A DNA stretch of 64,000 bases from DASUBN01 sp964584665 (GCA_964584665.1 CAZPAO010000010.1:1-64000), one strand, 5' to 3'; positions 28,415-38,080 are shown, counted from the stretch's first letter. Notes: a model not told the origin generated them from the sequence alone. Numbers and translations: made by a program.

Positions 28415-29185
28415 TCAAACGGGCCCGCGGGGCGTGTATTCGAGGGGTGCCCCCGGGAAATTCGTCTCCAGCACCTTCTGGGTGGTGGCCGCCAGGTCAT
28501 CGAGGCCCAGTTTCTTGTAGCAGCTGTACATGATCTGCAGCGCATCCTGTACGCGGGGCGTCTGCGGGTAGTGCTGCACGATGCCGTAGGAACGCTGCAG
28601 GGCCGAGACCCAGGCGCCACGGCGCATGTACCAGTCCGCCACCACCCAATCGAAGTCCGCCAGGCGCTCCCGCAGGAAGATCATGCGTTGGCGTGCATCG
28701 GCCACGTAATGGCTGTCGGGGTACTTCTCGATCAGCAGGCTGAAGGCCTCGAAGGCCTTCTGCGAATTGGTGGGGTCACGCTGGAAATTGTCATGGCCGG
28801 CCCAACGCTGCAGGAAATCCACTTCCGGATCGAAATAGGCCACGCCCTTCATGTAGTAGGCATAGTCCGCGTCCTGATGGCGCGGGTGCTCGCGGATGAA
28901 GCGGTCCGCGGCGTCCACCGCGGCGTCGTAGTCGCGGTTCATGTAATTGGCGTAGATGAGGTCCAGCTGGGCCTGGGTGCCGAAGTCGTCGAAGGGGAAG
29001 CGGGCCTGCAGGGTGTTGAGGCGCTCCACCGCGGTCTTGTAGTTGCCCGCCTCCATGTTGGCTTCGATCTGCGTGTACAGGTCGCTCGCCGCCAGGGTCT
29101 CGTCCTTGGCTTTCTCCGAAGCGCAACCGGCGAGGAGCGCGGCGGTCAGGGACAGGGTCGCGAGCAGGCGGAGTCGGTTTTTCAT
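28415..29185 (-). CDS. bamD: Outer-membrane assembly lipoprotein BamD
   Basis: BamD is an essential component of the BAM complex that inserts beta-barrel proteins into the outer membrane. The 256-residue precursor has a lipoprotein signal peptide with lipobox LLAGC (Cys21), then five TPR-like helical pairs typical of the family (DLYTQIEANMEAGNY, RFPFDDFGTQAQLDLIYA, IREHPRHQDADYAYYMKG, IEKYPDSHYVADARQRM, YPQTPRVQDAL). It is divergent from rluD, a conserved arrangement in gammaproteobacteria. Confidence 0.97.
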   Translation of the reverse strand: MKNRLRLLATLSLTAALLAGCASEKAKDETLAASDLYTQIEANMEAGNYKTAVERLNTLQARFPFDDFGTQAQLDLIYANYMNRDYDAAVDAADRFIREHPRHQDADYAYYMKGVAYFDPEVDFLQRWAGHDNFQRDPTNSQKAFEAFSLLIEKYPDSHYVADARQRMIFLRERLADFDWVVADWYMRRGAWVSALQRSYGIVQHYPQTPRVQDALQIMYSCYKKLGLDDLAATTQKVLETNFPGAPLEYTPRGPV

Positions 29186-29245
29186 GCTGGGATATTCGGT
29201 CTGGGTGGGTCGGCAGCGGCGGCCAGTATAACTTAAACTCTATAT

Positions 29246-30229
29246 ATGAATCCCCGCCTACCGGCCGAAAACCCCGCCGAAGAAGTGCACGAGTCCGAGG
29301 TGTCCCAGGAACTGTCGGGACAGCGCTTCGACCAGGCCCTGGCGCGGCTTTTCCCCGAATATTCCCGCAGCCGCCTGAGCCAATGGATCAAGGACGGCCG
29401 GGTGCTGCTGGATGGGCAGCCGGCGCGCCCGCGCGATGCGGTGATGGGCGGGCAGAAGGTGCGGCTCACGGTGGTGGAGGAGGCCATCTCGGACGTGGGT
29501 CCCGAGGCACTGCCCCTGACGGTCGTCTACGAGGATGCCGCGCTCATCGTGGTGAACAAGCCCGCGGGGCTCGTGGTGCATCCCGGCGCCGGTAACCGGG
29601 CTGGGACGCTGCAGAACGCGCTCCTGCACCATGCGCCGGAACTGGCGCAGGTGCCGCGCTCCGGTCTCGTGCACCGCATCGACAAGGATACCTCGGGTCT
29701 CCTGGTGGTGGCCCGCACCCTCGAATCCCACACCAAGCTCGTGGCCGCGCTGCAGGCGCGCGAGTTCGAGCGCGGCTACGTGGCAGTGGCCATGGGCGTG
29801 ATGACCGGCGGCGGCACCATCGATGCGCCCCTGGGCCGTCACGCCACGGACCGGCTGCGCATGAGTGTGCGGGAGGGCGGCCGCGAGGCCGTGACCCACT
29901 ACCGGGTGCTGAAGCGATTCCGTGCCCATACCTATATAAGCGTGCAGCTGGAGACCGGCCGCACCCATCAGATCCGTGTGCATCTCGCGCACATCCGCTA
30001 TCCGTTGGTGGGGGACTCGGTCTACGGCCGGCGCCTGGCGTTACCTCCTGGAGCCACGCCACTGCTCAAGGAGGCATTGCATGCCTTCCGCCGCCAGGCG
30101 CTGCATGCCCAGAGCCTCGGTCTCATGCACCCCGTGAGCGGCGAGATGATGAAGTGGGAAGCGCCTCCGCCCGCGGATTTCCAGGGACTGCTGGCTGCGC
30201 TGGAGGACGATCTCGCCCATGCGCGCTGA
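29246..30229 (+). CDS. rluD: 23S rRNA pseudouridine synthase RluD
   Basis: RluD modifies helix 69 of 23S rRNA (positions 1911, 1915 and 1917 in E. coli numbering). The 327-residue protein has an N-terminal S4 RNA-binding domain (about 20-80, SGQRFDQALARLFPEYSRSRLSQWI) and a catalytic domain with the active-site Asp in HRIDKDTSGLLVVA and the motif ETGRTHQIRVHLAHI. The ATG is embedded in CTATATATG, and a TATAAC -10-like hexamer lies only about 15 bases upstream, so the mRNA leader must be very short. The last 11 bases overlap pgeF. Confidence 0.96.
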   Translation: MNPRLPAENPAEEVHESEVSQELSGQRFDQALARLFPEYSRSRLSQWIKDGRVLLDGQPARPRDAVMGGQKVRLTVVEEAISDVGPEALPLTVVYEDAALIVVNKPAGLVVHPGAGNRAGTLQNALLHHAPELAQVPRSGLVHRIDKDTSGLLVVARTLESHTKLVAALQAREFERGYVAVAMGVMTGGGTIDAPLGRHATDRLRMSVREGGREAVTHYRVLKRFRAHTYISVQLETGRTHQIRVHLAHIRYPLVGDSVYGRRLALPPGATPLLKEALHAFRRQALHAQSLGLMHPVSGEMMKWEAPPPADFQGLLAALEDDLAHAR

Positions 30230-30956
30230 ATGGCTGCGGCCTGACTGGCCCGCCCCGGCTCAGGTGCGCGCCTTGAGCACCACGCGCGCAGGTGGCGTGA
30301 GCGAAGGTGTGTATGCCTCCCTCAACCTCGGCGAACACGTGGCCGATGCACCCGCGGCCGTGGCGGAGAACCGCCGGCGGCTGCAGGCGGAGATCGGTAC
30401 TACGCATCCGCGCTGGCTCGCGCAAGTGCATGGCACGCGGGTGGCATCCCTGGGCGGTGCTGCAGTGAAGGAACCGGCCGATGCTTCCGTGACAGCGAAG
30501 GCAGGCGAAGCCTGCGTCATCATGACCGCCGATTGCCTGCCGGTGCTCTTCTGCGATCGCAGCGGTACCGAGGTAGGCGCGGCCCATGCCGGTTGGCGCG
30601 GCTTGTCAGCGGGTGTGCTGGAGACCACGGTGGCGGCCATGCAGGCGGGGCCCGCCGAGTTGCTGGCTTGGATGGGGCCGGCCATCGGACCGCGGTCCTA
30701 TGAGGTGGGGGACGAGGTGCGCCAGGCCTTCCTCGCTTCGGCGCCTGAAGCGGCCCAGGCGTTCCGGCCCGGCAAGGAACGGGGCAAATGGCGCTGCGAC
30801 CTTTATCTCCTGGCGCGGCAGCGCCTGGAGGCAGTGGGTGTGAAGGAGATCTATGGCGGTGGTCTCTGCACCTATACCGACAAGGACAGGTTCTTCTCTT
30901 TCAGGCGCGATGGGCAGACGGGCCGGATGGCGACCCTCATATATATGGAAGGGTGA
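30219..30956 (+). CDS. pgeF: PgeF/YfiH-type (laccase-domain) purine nucleoside phosphorylase-like protein
   Basis: The 245-residue protein belongs to the multicopper-polyphenol oxidase/YfiH family. Members have been reported to edit peptidoglycan precursors (PgeF) and to act on purine nucleosides. Family metal-site motifs are visible: VHGTRV near residue 69, MTADCLPVLFCD near 103-114, and the strongly conserved HAGWRGLSAGV near 124. It overlaps rluD by 11 bases, the usual rluD-pgeF pairing. Its stop abuts the stop of the convergent ABC-F gene. Confidence 0.93.
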   Translation: MRAEWLRPDWPAPAQVRALSTTRAGGVSEGVYASLNLGEHVADAPAAVAENRRRLQAEIGTTHPRWLAQVHGTRVASLGGAAVKEPADASVTAKAGEACVIMTADCLPVLFCDRSGTEVGAAHAGWRGLSAGVLETTVAAMQAGPAELLAWMGPAIGPRSYEVGDEVRQAFLASAPEAAQAFRPGKERGKWRCDLYLLARQRLEAVGVKEIYGGGLCTYTDKDRFFSFRRDGQTGRMATLIYMEG

Positions 30957-32876
30957 TCAGCCCACAGCTTCGAGCGCGGCCTGCTTCTCCAGCCATTCCG
31001 CTTCCACTTTCTCCAGCTCCTTCTTCACTTCCGTCTGCTTGCGCAGGCTCTCCGTGAGCAGGGCCTTGTTGGCATCCTGGTAGGTCTTCTCATCCGCCAG
31101 CAGCGCGTCCAGCCGCGCCTTCTCGGCGTTGAGTTTCTCCAGGCGCTTCTCCAGGGCCGTGATCTCCTTCTGCAGGGGCTTGCGCAGTTCGGCCAGGCGC
31201 TGGCGCTCCTGGGCTTCCACCCGGCGCTGCTCCTTGCGGTCGCTGCCCGAGTCCTTCGCGGTGGACTGGCCGGTGAGGCCGGCGCGGCGCGCCGCCGCGT
31301 TCTGCAGCAACCAGACCCGGTATTCATCCAGGTCCCCGTCGAAGGGCGTGAGTTTGCCGTTGCCGACGAGCATGAACTCATCTGCGCAGGCCCTGAGCAG
31401 ATGCCGGTCGTGGGACACGAGTATCAGGGTGCCTTCGAACTGGGCCAGGGCCACCGTGAGGGCCTCGCGCATGTCGAGATCCAAGTGGTTGGTGGGCTCG
31501 TCCAATAACAAGAGGTTGGGGCGCTGCCAAATGAGCAGCGCCAGCGCGAGCCGCGCCTTCTCGCCGCCGGAGAAGGGGCCCACCGGGGACATGGCCATCT
31601 CGCCGCGGAAATTGAAGGAGCCGAGGAAATCCCGGAGATCCTGATCCCGCACGCCAGGAGCGATGGCCGAGAGTTGCTGCAGCGGCGAGCGGTCCTCGCG
31701 CAGCGTCTCCAGCTGATGCTGGGCGAAGTAACCGATGGCGAGCCCCTTGCCCTGGCCGATGCGGCCCTTGAGCGGCGCGAGGGTCGCGGCGAGGGTCTTC
31801 ACCAGGGTGGACTTGCCCTGGCCGTTGGCGCCGAGCAGCCCGATGCGCTGGCCGTTCAGCAGAGAGAACTCCAGGCCGCCGAGGATGAGCTTCTCGCCCT
31901 TGTCGGTCTGGTATCCGCAATCCACATGTTCCAGCGTCATCATGGGGCTGGGGGAAGCGAGGGGTTCCCGGAACTCGAAGCTGAAGGGGGAACTCACATG
32001 CACCGGTGCGAGCTTCTCCATCTTCTCCAGCATCTTGATGCGGCTCTGGGCCTGGCGTGCCTTGCTGGCCTTGTAGCGGAAGCGGTCCACGAAGCTCTGC
32101 AGGTGCGACACCTCGCGCTGCTGGCGCTCGTAGGCGGACTGCTGCAGCACCAGTTGTTCAGCGCGGCGCGTCTCGAAGGCGCTGTAGTTGCCGGTGTAGC
32201 GCTTGATCTGACGGTTCTCGAGATGGAGCGTCACGTCGCAGATGCCGTCCAGGAACTCCCGGTCGTGGGAGATGATGAACAGCGTGCCGGCGTAGCGCTT
32301 CAACCAGTCTTCCAGCCAGACTATGGCATCCAGGTCGAGATGGTTGGTGGGCTCGTCCAATAAAAGCAGGTCGGACGGACACATCAGCGCCTGCGCGAGG
32401 TTGAGGCGCATGCGCCAGCCGCCGGAGAAGCTCGCCACCGGCTGCTCGATCTCGGCCAGCGTGAACCCGAGCCCCATGAGCAGGGCGCTGGCGCGGGAGG
32501 CGGCGGTATAGCCGTCCGCGTCCGCATAGGCGATGTGGGCTTCGGCTTCAGCGTTGCCGTCATGGGCCGCCTGGGCTTTCGCCATGCGCACCTCGATCTC
32601 CCGCAGGCGCGTGTCGCCGTCCAGGGCATAGTCGAGTGCGCTGCGCTCCACCGGCGGTGTCTCCTGGGCCACGTGGGCCACGCGCCAGGCTGCAGGGATG
32701 TATAGCTCGCCCGCGTCGGAATGCAGCTTGCCGCGCAGGAGCGAGAACAGGGTGGACTTGCCGGAGCCGTTGGAGCCCACGAGACCGGCCTTTTCGCCGG
32801 GGTGGACCACGGCGCTGGCGTTCTCGAACAGCGGCTTGGTGCCGCGCTGCAGGGTGAGGGATTCGATGCGGATCAC
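30957..32876 (-). CDS. ABC-F family ATPase, YheS-like
   Basis: This soluble protein has two ABC ATPase domains and no membrane domain, the hallmark of ABC-F ribosome-associated ATPases. From the GTG at 32876 it is 639 residues, very close to E. coli YheS. NBD1 has GLVGSNGSGKST and FSGGWRMRLNLAQAL; NBD2 has GLLGANGQGKST and FSGGEKARLALALL. Each has a LLLDEPTNHLDLD Walker B. A charged linker joins them, and a C-terminal coiled coil (after about 560) is Lys/Glu-rich. The open frame continues upstream across the neighbouring transporter gene but without similarity. In this family the role is thought to be relief of particular stalled ribosomes. Confidence 0.93.
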   Translation of the reverse strand: MIRIESLTLQRGTKPLFENASAVVHPGEKAGLVGSNGSGKSTLFSLLRGKLHSDAGELYIPAAWRVAHVAQETPPVERSALDYALDGDTRLREIEVRMAKAQAAHDGNAEAEAHIAYADADGYTAASRASALLMGLGFTLAEIEQPVASFSGGWRMRLNLAQALMCPSDLLLLDEPTNHLDLDAIVWLEDWLKRYAGTLFIISHDREFLDGICDVTLHLENRQIKRYTGNYSAFETRRAEQLVLQQSAYERQQREVSHLQSFVDRFRYKASKARQAQSRIKMLEKMEKLAPVHVSSPFSFEFREPLASPSPMMTLEHVDCGYQTDKGEKLILGGLEFSLLNGQRIGLLGANGQGKSTLVKTLAATLAPLKGRIGQGKGLAIGYFAQHQLETLREDRSPLQQLSAIAPGVRDQDLRDFLGSFNFRGEMAMSPVGPFSGGEKARLALALLIWQRPNLLLLDEPTNHLDLDMREALTVALAQFEGTLILVSHDRHLLRACADEFMLVGNGKLTPFDGDLDEYRVWLLQNAAARRAGLTGQSTAKDSGSDRKEQRRVEAQERQRLAELRKPLQKEITALEKRLEKLNAEKARLDALLADEKTYQDANKALLTESLRKQTEVKKELEKVEAEWLEKQAALEAVG

Positions 32877-32970
32877 GGGGGTTCTGGATGGTGCGGCCGG
32901 GCGCGCATTGTACCGGAACCCGGCCGGAAGCTGCCGTGGCGCCGGCGGGCGGGGTAGAATCCGCGCCAGT

Positions 32971-33741
32971 ATGGACCTGTTGCTCTGGATCATCCCCGCG
33001 ACGCTGCTGGGGGCCGTGCTGAGCGCGCTCCTGGCCTCGGTATTGCTCCTGTTCCCGGCGCGCATCCGCACGCTGCTCCTGCCCTCGCTGGTGAGCTTCG
33101 CCGTCGGCGCGCTCCTGGGCGCAGCCTTCCTGGACCTCCTGCCGGAAGCGCTGCACAACGCGAGCCCCTCCCAGGTGCAGGGCGTGGGCCTCGCCATCGC
33201 CCTCGGGGTGCTGGGCTTCTTCCTGCTGGAGAAGCTCGCCTTCTGGCACCACGGGCATGAAGGCCACCTGGACCATGACGAGCTGCGCAAGCACGCCGCC
33301 GGCACCATGATCCTGGTGGGCACCGGGCTGCATAACCTGCTGGACGGCGTGTTGCTGGGCGCCACCTTCCTCACCAGCGTGCATCTCGGGGTGGTGCTGG
33401 CCATCGCCATCATCGCGCACCAGATCCCGCAACAGGTGGGGGACATCTCGGTGCTGTTGTCGGCAGGCGTGGCCCGCGGTCGGGCGCTCATGCTCTCGGC
33501 GCTCTCCGGCGCCACCATGGTGGTGGGCGGCGTGGCGGCCTACTTCCTGCTCGGAGCAGTGCAGGGCTATATCCCCTACGTGCTCGCCATCGCCGCCGCC
33601 AGCCTCATCTACGTGGCGGTTGCGGACCTCATCCCCGGCCTGCACCGCCATGAGGGAGCCCGCCTCTCGTTCCTGACCGTCATCCTCATCGGGGCCGGCA
33701 TCGGCTTGATCTGGGTCATCCAGGCTGCCCTAGGCGGATAG
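32971..33741 (+). CDS. ZIP-family divalent metal transporter
   Basis: The 256-residue protein has about eight transmembrane segments and a short histidine-rich cytoplasmic loop (WHHGHEGHLDHDE, about residues 90-103) between helices 3 and 4, typical of ZIP transporters of Zn, Fe or Mn. Metal-site motifs are present in helix 4 (GTGLHNLLDGVLLG) and helix 5 (IIAHQIPQQVGD). It is divergent from the ABC-F gene (94-base gap) and upstream of clpB. The metal preference cannot be read from the sequence. Confidence 0.93.
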   Translation: MDLLLWIIPATLLGAVLSALLASVLLLFPARIRTLLLPSLVSFAVGALLGAAFLDLLPEALHNASPSQVQGVGLAIALGVLGFFLLEKLAFWHHGHEGHLDHDELRKHAAGTMILVGTGLHNLLDGVLLGATFLTSVHLGVVLAIAIIAHQIPQQVGDISVLLSAGVARGRALMLSALSGATMVVGGVAAYFLLGAVQGYIPYVLAIAAASLIYVAVADLIPGLHRHEGARLSFLTVILIGAGIGLIWVIQAALGG

Positions 33742-33763
33742 CCGGGCTGGGCGATCGGCGCGG

Positions 33764-33789
33764 TTGAAAACCCCGTCCTAGACCCCTAT
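33764..33789 (+). promoter_or_regulatory. Sigma-32 (RpoH) heat-shock promoter of clpB
   Basis: TTGAAA at 33764-33769 and CCCCTAT at 33783-33789 are separated by 13 bases, a close match to the RpoH consensus (-35 CTTGAAA, -10 CCCCATNT, spacing 13-17). It lies about 65 bases before the clpB start, in the intergenic region after the ZIP gene. ClpB is a classic heat-shock protein. Confidence 0.9.
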
Positions 33790-33853
33790 TTATTGTCTAT
33801 ACCAGTTTGCCCCTTCGATTTAGGGGCCTAGACTCTTTTTGAGAGCCAAAACA

Positions 33854-36460
33854 ATGCGTATAGATAAGCTCACCAGCAAGTTCCAGATGGCCCTGGCCGA
33901 CGCCCAGTCCCTGGCCGTGGGGCAGGACCACGCTTATATGGAGCCGGTGCACCTCATGCTCGCGCTCCTGGACCAGGAGGGCGGCAGCGTGCGCCCCCTG
34001 CTCACCAAGGTGGGGGCCAACCTCAACCTCTTGCGCAACGCCCTGGATACCCAGCTGGACAAGTTGCCCACGGTGCAGGGCTCGAGCGGTGACGTGCAGG
34101 TGTCCCAGGATCTCAACCGCCTGCTCAACCTCACGGACAAGCTGGCGCAGAAGCGCCAGGATCAGTTCATCTCCTCCGAACTCTTCGTGCTCGCGGCTGT
34201 GGACGCCAAGGGTCCGTTGGGCGATGCGCTCAAGGAATCAGGCGCCACCAGGGCCGCCATCGAGAAGGCGGTGGAGGAGTTGCGCGGCGGCCAGCAGGTG
34301 AACGACGCCGGCGCAGAGGACCAGCGCCAGGCGCTGGAGAAGTACACCATCGACCTCACCGCCCGTGCCGAGTCCGGCAAGCTGGATCCCGTGATCGGCC
34401 GCGATGATGAGATCCGCCGCACCATCCAGGTCTTGCAGCGGCGCACCAAGAACAACCCCGTGCTCATCGGCGAACCCGGCGTCGGCAAGACCGCCATCGT
34501 CGAGGGCCTGGCCCAGCGCATCATCAACGGTGAGGTGCCGGAGGGTCTCAAGGGCAAGCGCGTGCTGACGCTCGACATGGGCTCGCTGCTGGCCGGCACC
34601 AAGTTCCGCGGCGAGTTCGAGGAACGCCTGAAGGGCGTGCTCAAGGACATCGGCAAGGCGGAAGGCCGCATCATCCTCTTCATCGACGAGATCCACACCA
34701 TGGTGGGCGCCGGCAAGGCCGAAGGCTCCATGGATGCCGGCAACATGCTGAAGCCCGCGTTGGCGCGCGGCGAGCTGCACTGCGTGGGCGCCACCACCCT
34801 GGATGAATACCGCCAGTATGTGGAGAAGGACGCGGCGCTCGAGCGGCGTTTCCAGAAAGTGCTGGTGGACGAGCCCAGCCTCGAGGACACCATCGCTATC
34901 CTGCGCGGCCTCAACGAACGCTACGAGGTGCACCACGGCGTCGAGATCACCGATCCCGCCATCGTGGCCGCGGCCACGCTCTCGCACCGTTACATCGCCG
35001 ACCGGCAGTTGCCGGACAAGGCCATCGACCTGATAGATGAAGCGGCGAGCCGTATCCGGATGGAACTGGATTCCAAGCCCGAGGTCATGGACAAACTGGA
35101 CCGCCGGCTCATCCAGCTCAAGATCGAGCGCGAGGCCCTCAAGAAAGAGAAAGACGAAGCCTCCAAGCGCCGTCTGGCCACCCTCGAGGACGAGATCAAG
35201 AAACTCGAGCGCGAGTACTCCGACTTCGAGGAAGTCTGGAAGGCCGAGAAGGCCCAGGTGCAGGGCGCGAGCCAGATTAAGGAAGCTTTGGAGAAAGCCA
35301 AGGCGGAGTTGGAGACGGCGCGCCGCGCGGGTGACCTCTCGCGCATGTCCGAGATCCAGTACGGGCGCATCCCGGAGTTGGAGAAGAAGCTCACCGTGGC
35401 CAGCGCCGCCGAGAACCAGCCCACGCAGTTGCTGCGCAACAAGGTGACGGCCGAGGAGATCGCGGAAGTGGTCTCCCGCTGGACCGGCATCCCCGTGTCC
35501 AAGATGCTGGAGGGCGAGAAGGAGAAACTACTGCGCATGGAGGACTCCCTCAAGACCCGCGTGGTAGGCCAGGAGGAAGCGGTACGCGCGGTGGCGAACG
35601 CCATCCGCCGCTCCCGCGCCGGTCTCGCGGACCCGCACCGGCCCTTGGGTTCCTTCCTGTTCCTGGGGCCCACCGGCGTCGGCAAGACCGAACTCACCAA
35701 GGCCCTGGCCTGGTTCCTGTTCGACACCGAGGAGTCCATGGTGCGCATCGACATGAGCGAGTTCATGGAGAAGCACTCCGTGGCGCGGCTCATCGGCGCG
35801 CCGCCGGGCTACGTGGGCTACGAAGAGGGCGGTTACCTGACCGAAGCCGTGCGCCGCAAGCCCTATTCTGTGATCCTGCTGGACGAGGTGGAGAAGGCGC
35901 ACCCGGACGTGTTCGGCGTGCTCTTGCAGGTGCTGGATGACGGCCGCCTCACGGACGGCCAGGGCCGCACCGTGAGCTTCAAGAACACGGTGATCGTCAT
36001 GACCTCGAACCTGGGTTCCCAGGTGATCCAGGAGATGAGCGGCGAGGAGAACTACGAGAAGATGAAGGACAAGGTGATGGAGATCGTGGGCGGCCACTTC
36101 CGCCCCGAGTTCATCAACCGCGTGGATGAGACGGTGGTGTTCCACCCGCTCGGCCAGTCGCAGATCCGGTCCATCGCCCGTATCCAGATCGAGCATCTAT
36201 ATAAGCGTCTGGCTGACAAGGACATCGGCCTGGAAGTCAGCGAAGCCGCCCTGGACAAGCTCGGCAAGGCCGGCTTCGACCCGGTCTACGGTGCGCGACC
36301 CCTCAAGCGCGCCATCCAGCAGCAGCTGGAGAACCCGCTGGCCCAGAAGCTACTGGCCGGGGAGTTCGGTGCGGGCGACACCATCTCGGTGGACGCACGG
36401 GACATCGGTTTCGAGTTCCGCAAGGCCAAGCTGCCCAAGCCCAAGGCTGCCAACGGCTGA
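33854..36460 (+). CDS. clpB: ATP-dependent disaggregase ClpB
   Basis: ClpB is the Hsp104-type AAA+ disaggregase that works with DnaK to rescue aggregated proteins. The 868-residue protein has the N-domain (1-150), NBD1 with Walker A GEPGVGKTAIVEG, the coiled-coil middle domain (about 405-525, RRLATLEDEIKKLEREYSDFEE region) and NBD2 with GPTGVGKTELTKALA. An upstream in-frame TTG would add five residues, but the ATG at 33854 gives the family N-terminus MRIDKLTSKFQ. A sigma-32 promoter precedes it and a hairpin terminator follows. Confidence 0.98.
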   Translation: MRIDKLTSKFQMALADAQSLAVGQDHAYMEPVHLMLALLDQEGGSVRPLLTKVGANLNLLRNALDTQLDKLPTVQGSSGDVQVSQDLNRLLNLTDKLAQKRQDQFISSELFVLAAVDAKGPLGDALKESGATRAAIEKAVEELRGGQQVNDAGAEDQRQALEKYTIDLTARAESGKLDPVIGRDDEIRRTIQVLQRRTKNNPVLIGEPGVGKTAIVEGLAQRIINGEVPEGLKGKRVLTLDMGSLLAGTKFRGEFEERLKGVLKDIGKAEGRIILFIDEIHTMVGAGKAEGSMDAGNMLKPALARGELHCVGATTLDEYRQYVEKDAALERRFQKVLVDEPSLEDTIAILRGLNERYEVHHGVEITDPAIVAAATLSHRYIADRQLPDKAIDLIDEAASRIRMELDSKPEVMDKLDRRLIQLKIEREALKKEKDEASKRRLATLEDEIKKLEREYSDFEEVWKAEKAQVQGASQIKEALEKAKAELETARRAGDLSRMSEIQYGRIPELEKKLTVASAAENQPTQLLRNKVTAEEIAEVVSRWTGIPVSKMLEGEKEKLLRMEDSLKTRVVGQEEAVRAVANAIRRSRAGLADPHRPLGSFLFLGPTGVGKTELTKALAWFLFDTEESMVRIDMSEFMEKHSVARLIGAPPGYVGYEEGGYLTEAVRRKPYSVILLDEVEKAHPDVFGVLLQVLDDGRLTDGQGRTVSFKNTVIVMTSNLGSQVIQEMSGEENYEKMKDKVMEIVGGHFRPEFINRVDETVVFHPLGQSQIRSIARIQIEHLYKRLADKDIGLEVSEAALDKLGKAGFDPVYGARPLKRAIQQQLENPLAQKLLAGEFGAGDTISVDARDIGFEFRKAKLPKPKAANG

Positions 36461-36485
36461 GGAGCTTAGGGTCTTCAAGAAAGAA

Positions 36486-36515
36486 GAAGCCCGTCCGTGA
36501 GGACGGGCTTCTGTC
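36486..36515 (+). terminator. Terminator downstream of clpB
   Basis: A perfect 11-bp stem (GAAGCCCGTCC at 36486-36496 with 36501-36511, loop GTGA) is followed by TGTCTTT. It lies 25 bases after the clpB stop and before the convergent phytase-like gene, whose transcripts it may also stop (AAGAAGAA on this strand gives T/C-rich sequence on the other). Confidence 0.85.
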
Positions 36516-36533
36516 TTTCAGGACCTGGAACGC

Positions 36534-37961
36534 TCAGAAGATGTGACGGCCTCCGCCGCCACCCTGATCCGAGGTACTGCATTCATCGTCGGACAGCGCC
36601 TTCACCGGCTGGAGCAGGAAGCCTGGCAGATCCGCGTCCGTGAAGGCGAACACGAAGAACTGGTTGGGGTTGTCCACGGTCACGGCGTTGTCATCCGCGA
36701 CGCTCGCGAGATAATCGTTGTCGTTGGAGATATAGAGAGTGTGCTCCGTCGTGCCGCTCACCACCACGTCCGGACCGAAGCTCAGGCCCTCGAGCTTGGC
36801 GGGGATCTGGTCGGTAAGGTAGCCGTGGGACACCAGGTCCAGCTTCACGTCCAGGAACAGGGTCTTGTTGGTGATGGCGTGGGGAGCCAGGTTGGTGGCC
36901 CCACTGATGGTGGTGACGTCATCGGCGCCGCTGATATCCACCAGGTAGATCTGCTTCACCTTGGCCACGGAGCCGTCGCCGCGACCCTTGCCGTCACGCT
37001 CATCCATGAGGAACTGGTGGTCGTTCACGGCCACGAGGTCGCTCACGGTCACGTATTTGTTGGTGCCGGTGCTGGTGAGCGGGTAGGCGTACTCGTGAGT
37101 GGTGCCGCTCTTGATGTCGATGGTGACGAGTCGGGTGTAGGGGCCGGCGTCGCCGCCGTCCTGGATCAGGGCTTCCTGCATCACGCCCACGAGAGTCTTG
37201 CCGTCCGGGGTGATGGCAAGGCCTTCCATGCCCTTGTTGGCCACGCGGCCGGAGGTGTTGCCGGAGATCTCCACCGCGCCCTGGGCGCTCAGGTTGGTGA
37301 CGGCCAGGTTGGCGGGAAGCTTGAAGGCCTTCACGCGCACGCCGCTGACACGGTCGAACTGGTACACGAAGGGGCCGTACTCGTCAGAGATGAACACGCT
37401 CTTGCCGTCGTTGGAGACGCGGATGCTCTCGGTGTCGAAGCGGGCGTTGTTCGGGTTGGTGGACGGCTTGGAGGGATCGAAGCCGTCGGAGCGGCCCGTG
37501 AAATAGAAGCTGCGGCCGTGGTTTAGCGCCGGGACGCCGCTACCCACCAGGTCGCCGTACACCAGCGGGGTGCTGCTGGAGAGCAGGGTGGTGTCGCGCA
37601 AGGTCGGGGTCAGCACGAAGGGCAGGGCCGAGCCGGCGTCGCTCGCAGCCAGCTTGAGGTCGAAGGTCTGGAAACGGTTGATGTAGGTGACGGTGTCATC
37701 CAGGCTGCTGTCGAAGGGTACCGCGTTGGGGCCGCGATCCGGGATGGCGAGGAAGGTGGTGCCGCCGGCCCAGGTGAGGCCGGAGCCGATGCCGCCCAGG
37801 CGGTTGCCGGCCACGCCGTTCTCCAGGGTGCCGGTGGTGGCGGAGAGGTCCTGATAGGTACCGCTGATGGAGCCCACGGCGATGAGGTCAGGTGCGGCCT
37901 GGGCGAGAGGCGCGGCGACGAGGGCCGCCAGCGCCAACGGGGCGAGTTTGATCCGGTTCAT
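36534..37961 (-). CDS. Secreted esterase-like phytase-family protein
   Basis: The 475-residue protein has a signal peptide (MNRIKLAPLALAALVAAPLAQA) and a domain of the 'esterase-like activity of phytase' family: a predicted beta-propeller with GGIGSGLTWAGGTTFLAIPDRGPNA, DTESIRVSNDGKSVFISDEYGPFVYQFD and GMEGLAITPDGKTLVGVMQ. These proteins are periplasmic or secreted; a hydrolase role is presumed, but the substrate is uncertain. The C-terminus ends in a Gly-rich stretch (DQGGGGGRHIF) without a recognisable sorting signal. An AGGAGACC Shine-Dalgarno precedes the ATG. It is a single gene with no obvious operon partner. Confidence 0.85.
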   Translation of the reverse strand: MNRIKLAPLALAALVAAPLAQAAPDLIAVGSISGTYQDLSATTGTLENGVAGNRLGGIGSGLTWAGGTTFLAIPDRGPNAVPFDSSLDDTVTYINRFQTFDLKLAASDAGSALPFVLTPTLRDTTLLSSSTPLVYGDLVGSGVPALNHGRSFYFTGRSDGFDPSKPSTNPNNARFDTESIRVSNDGKSVFISDEYGPFVYQFDRVSGVRVKAFKLPANLAVTNLSAQGAVEISGNTSGRVANKGMEGLAITPDGKTLVGVMQEALIQDGGDAGPYTRLVTIDIKSGTTHEYAYPLTSTGTNKYVTVSDLVAVNDHQFLMDERDGKGRGDGSVAKVKQIYLVDISGADDVTTISGATNLAPHAITNKTLFLDVKLDLVSHGYLTDQIPAKLEGLSFGPDVVVSGTTEHTLYISNDNDYLASVADDNAVTVDNPNQFFVFAFTDADLPGFLLQPVKALSDDECSTSDQGGGGGRHIF

Positions 37962-38080
37962 GGAGGTCTCCTGGGAATGGTTGGCAAGACCGCAGGAGAG
38001 TGCTGCATGAGCGTGACGTGCCGGTGACTGGATTCTTTCAGCGCCGCGTAAAAATTATGTTGAATCTCGCCGGAGGGTTT

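Noticed and set aside
32877..33518. Extended N-terminus of the ABC-F protein (214 extra residues)
   Set aside because: It is antisense to the ZIP transporter and unlike any ABC-F protein; the GTG at 32876 gives the normal family start.
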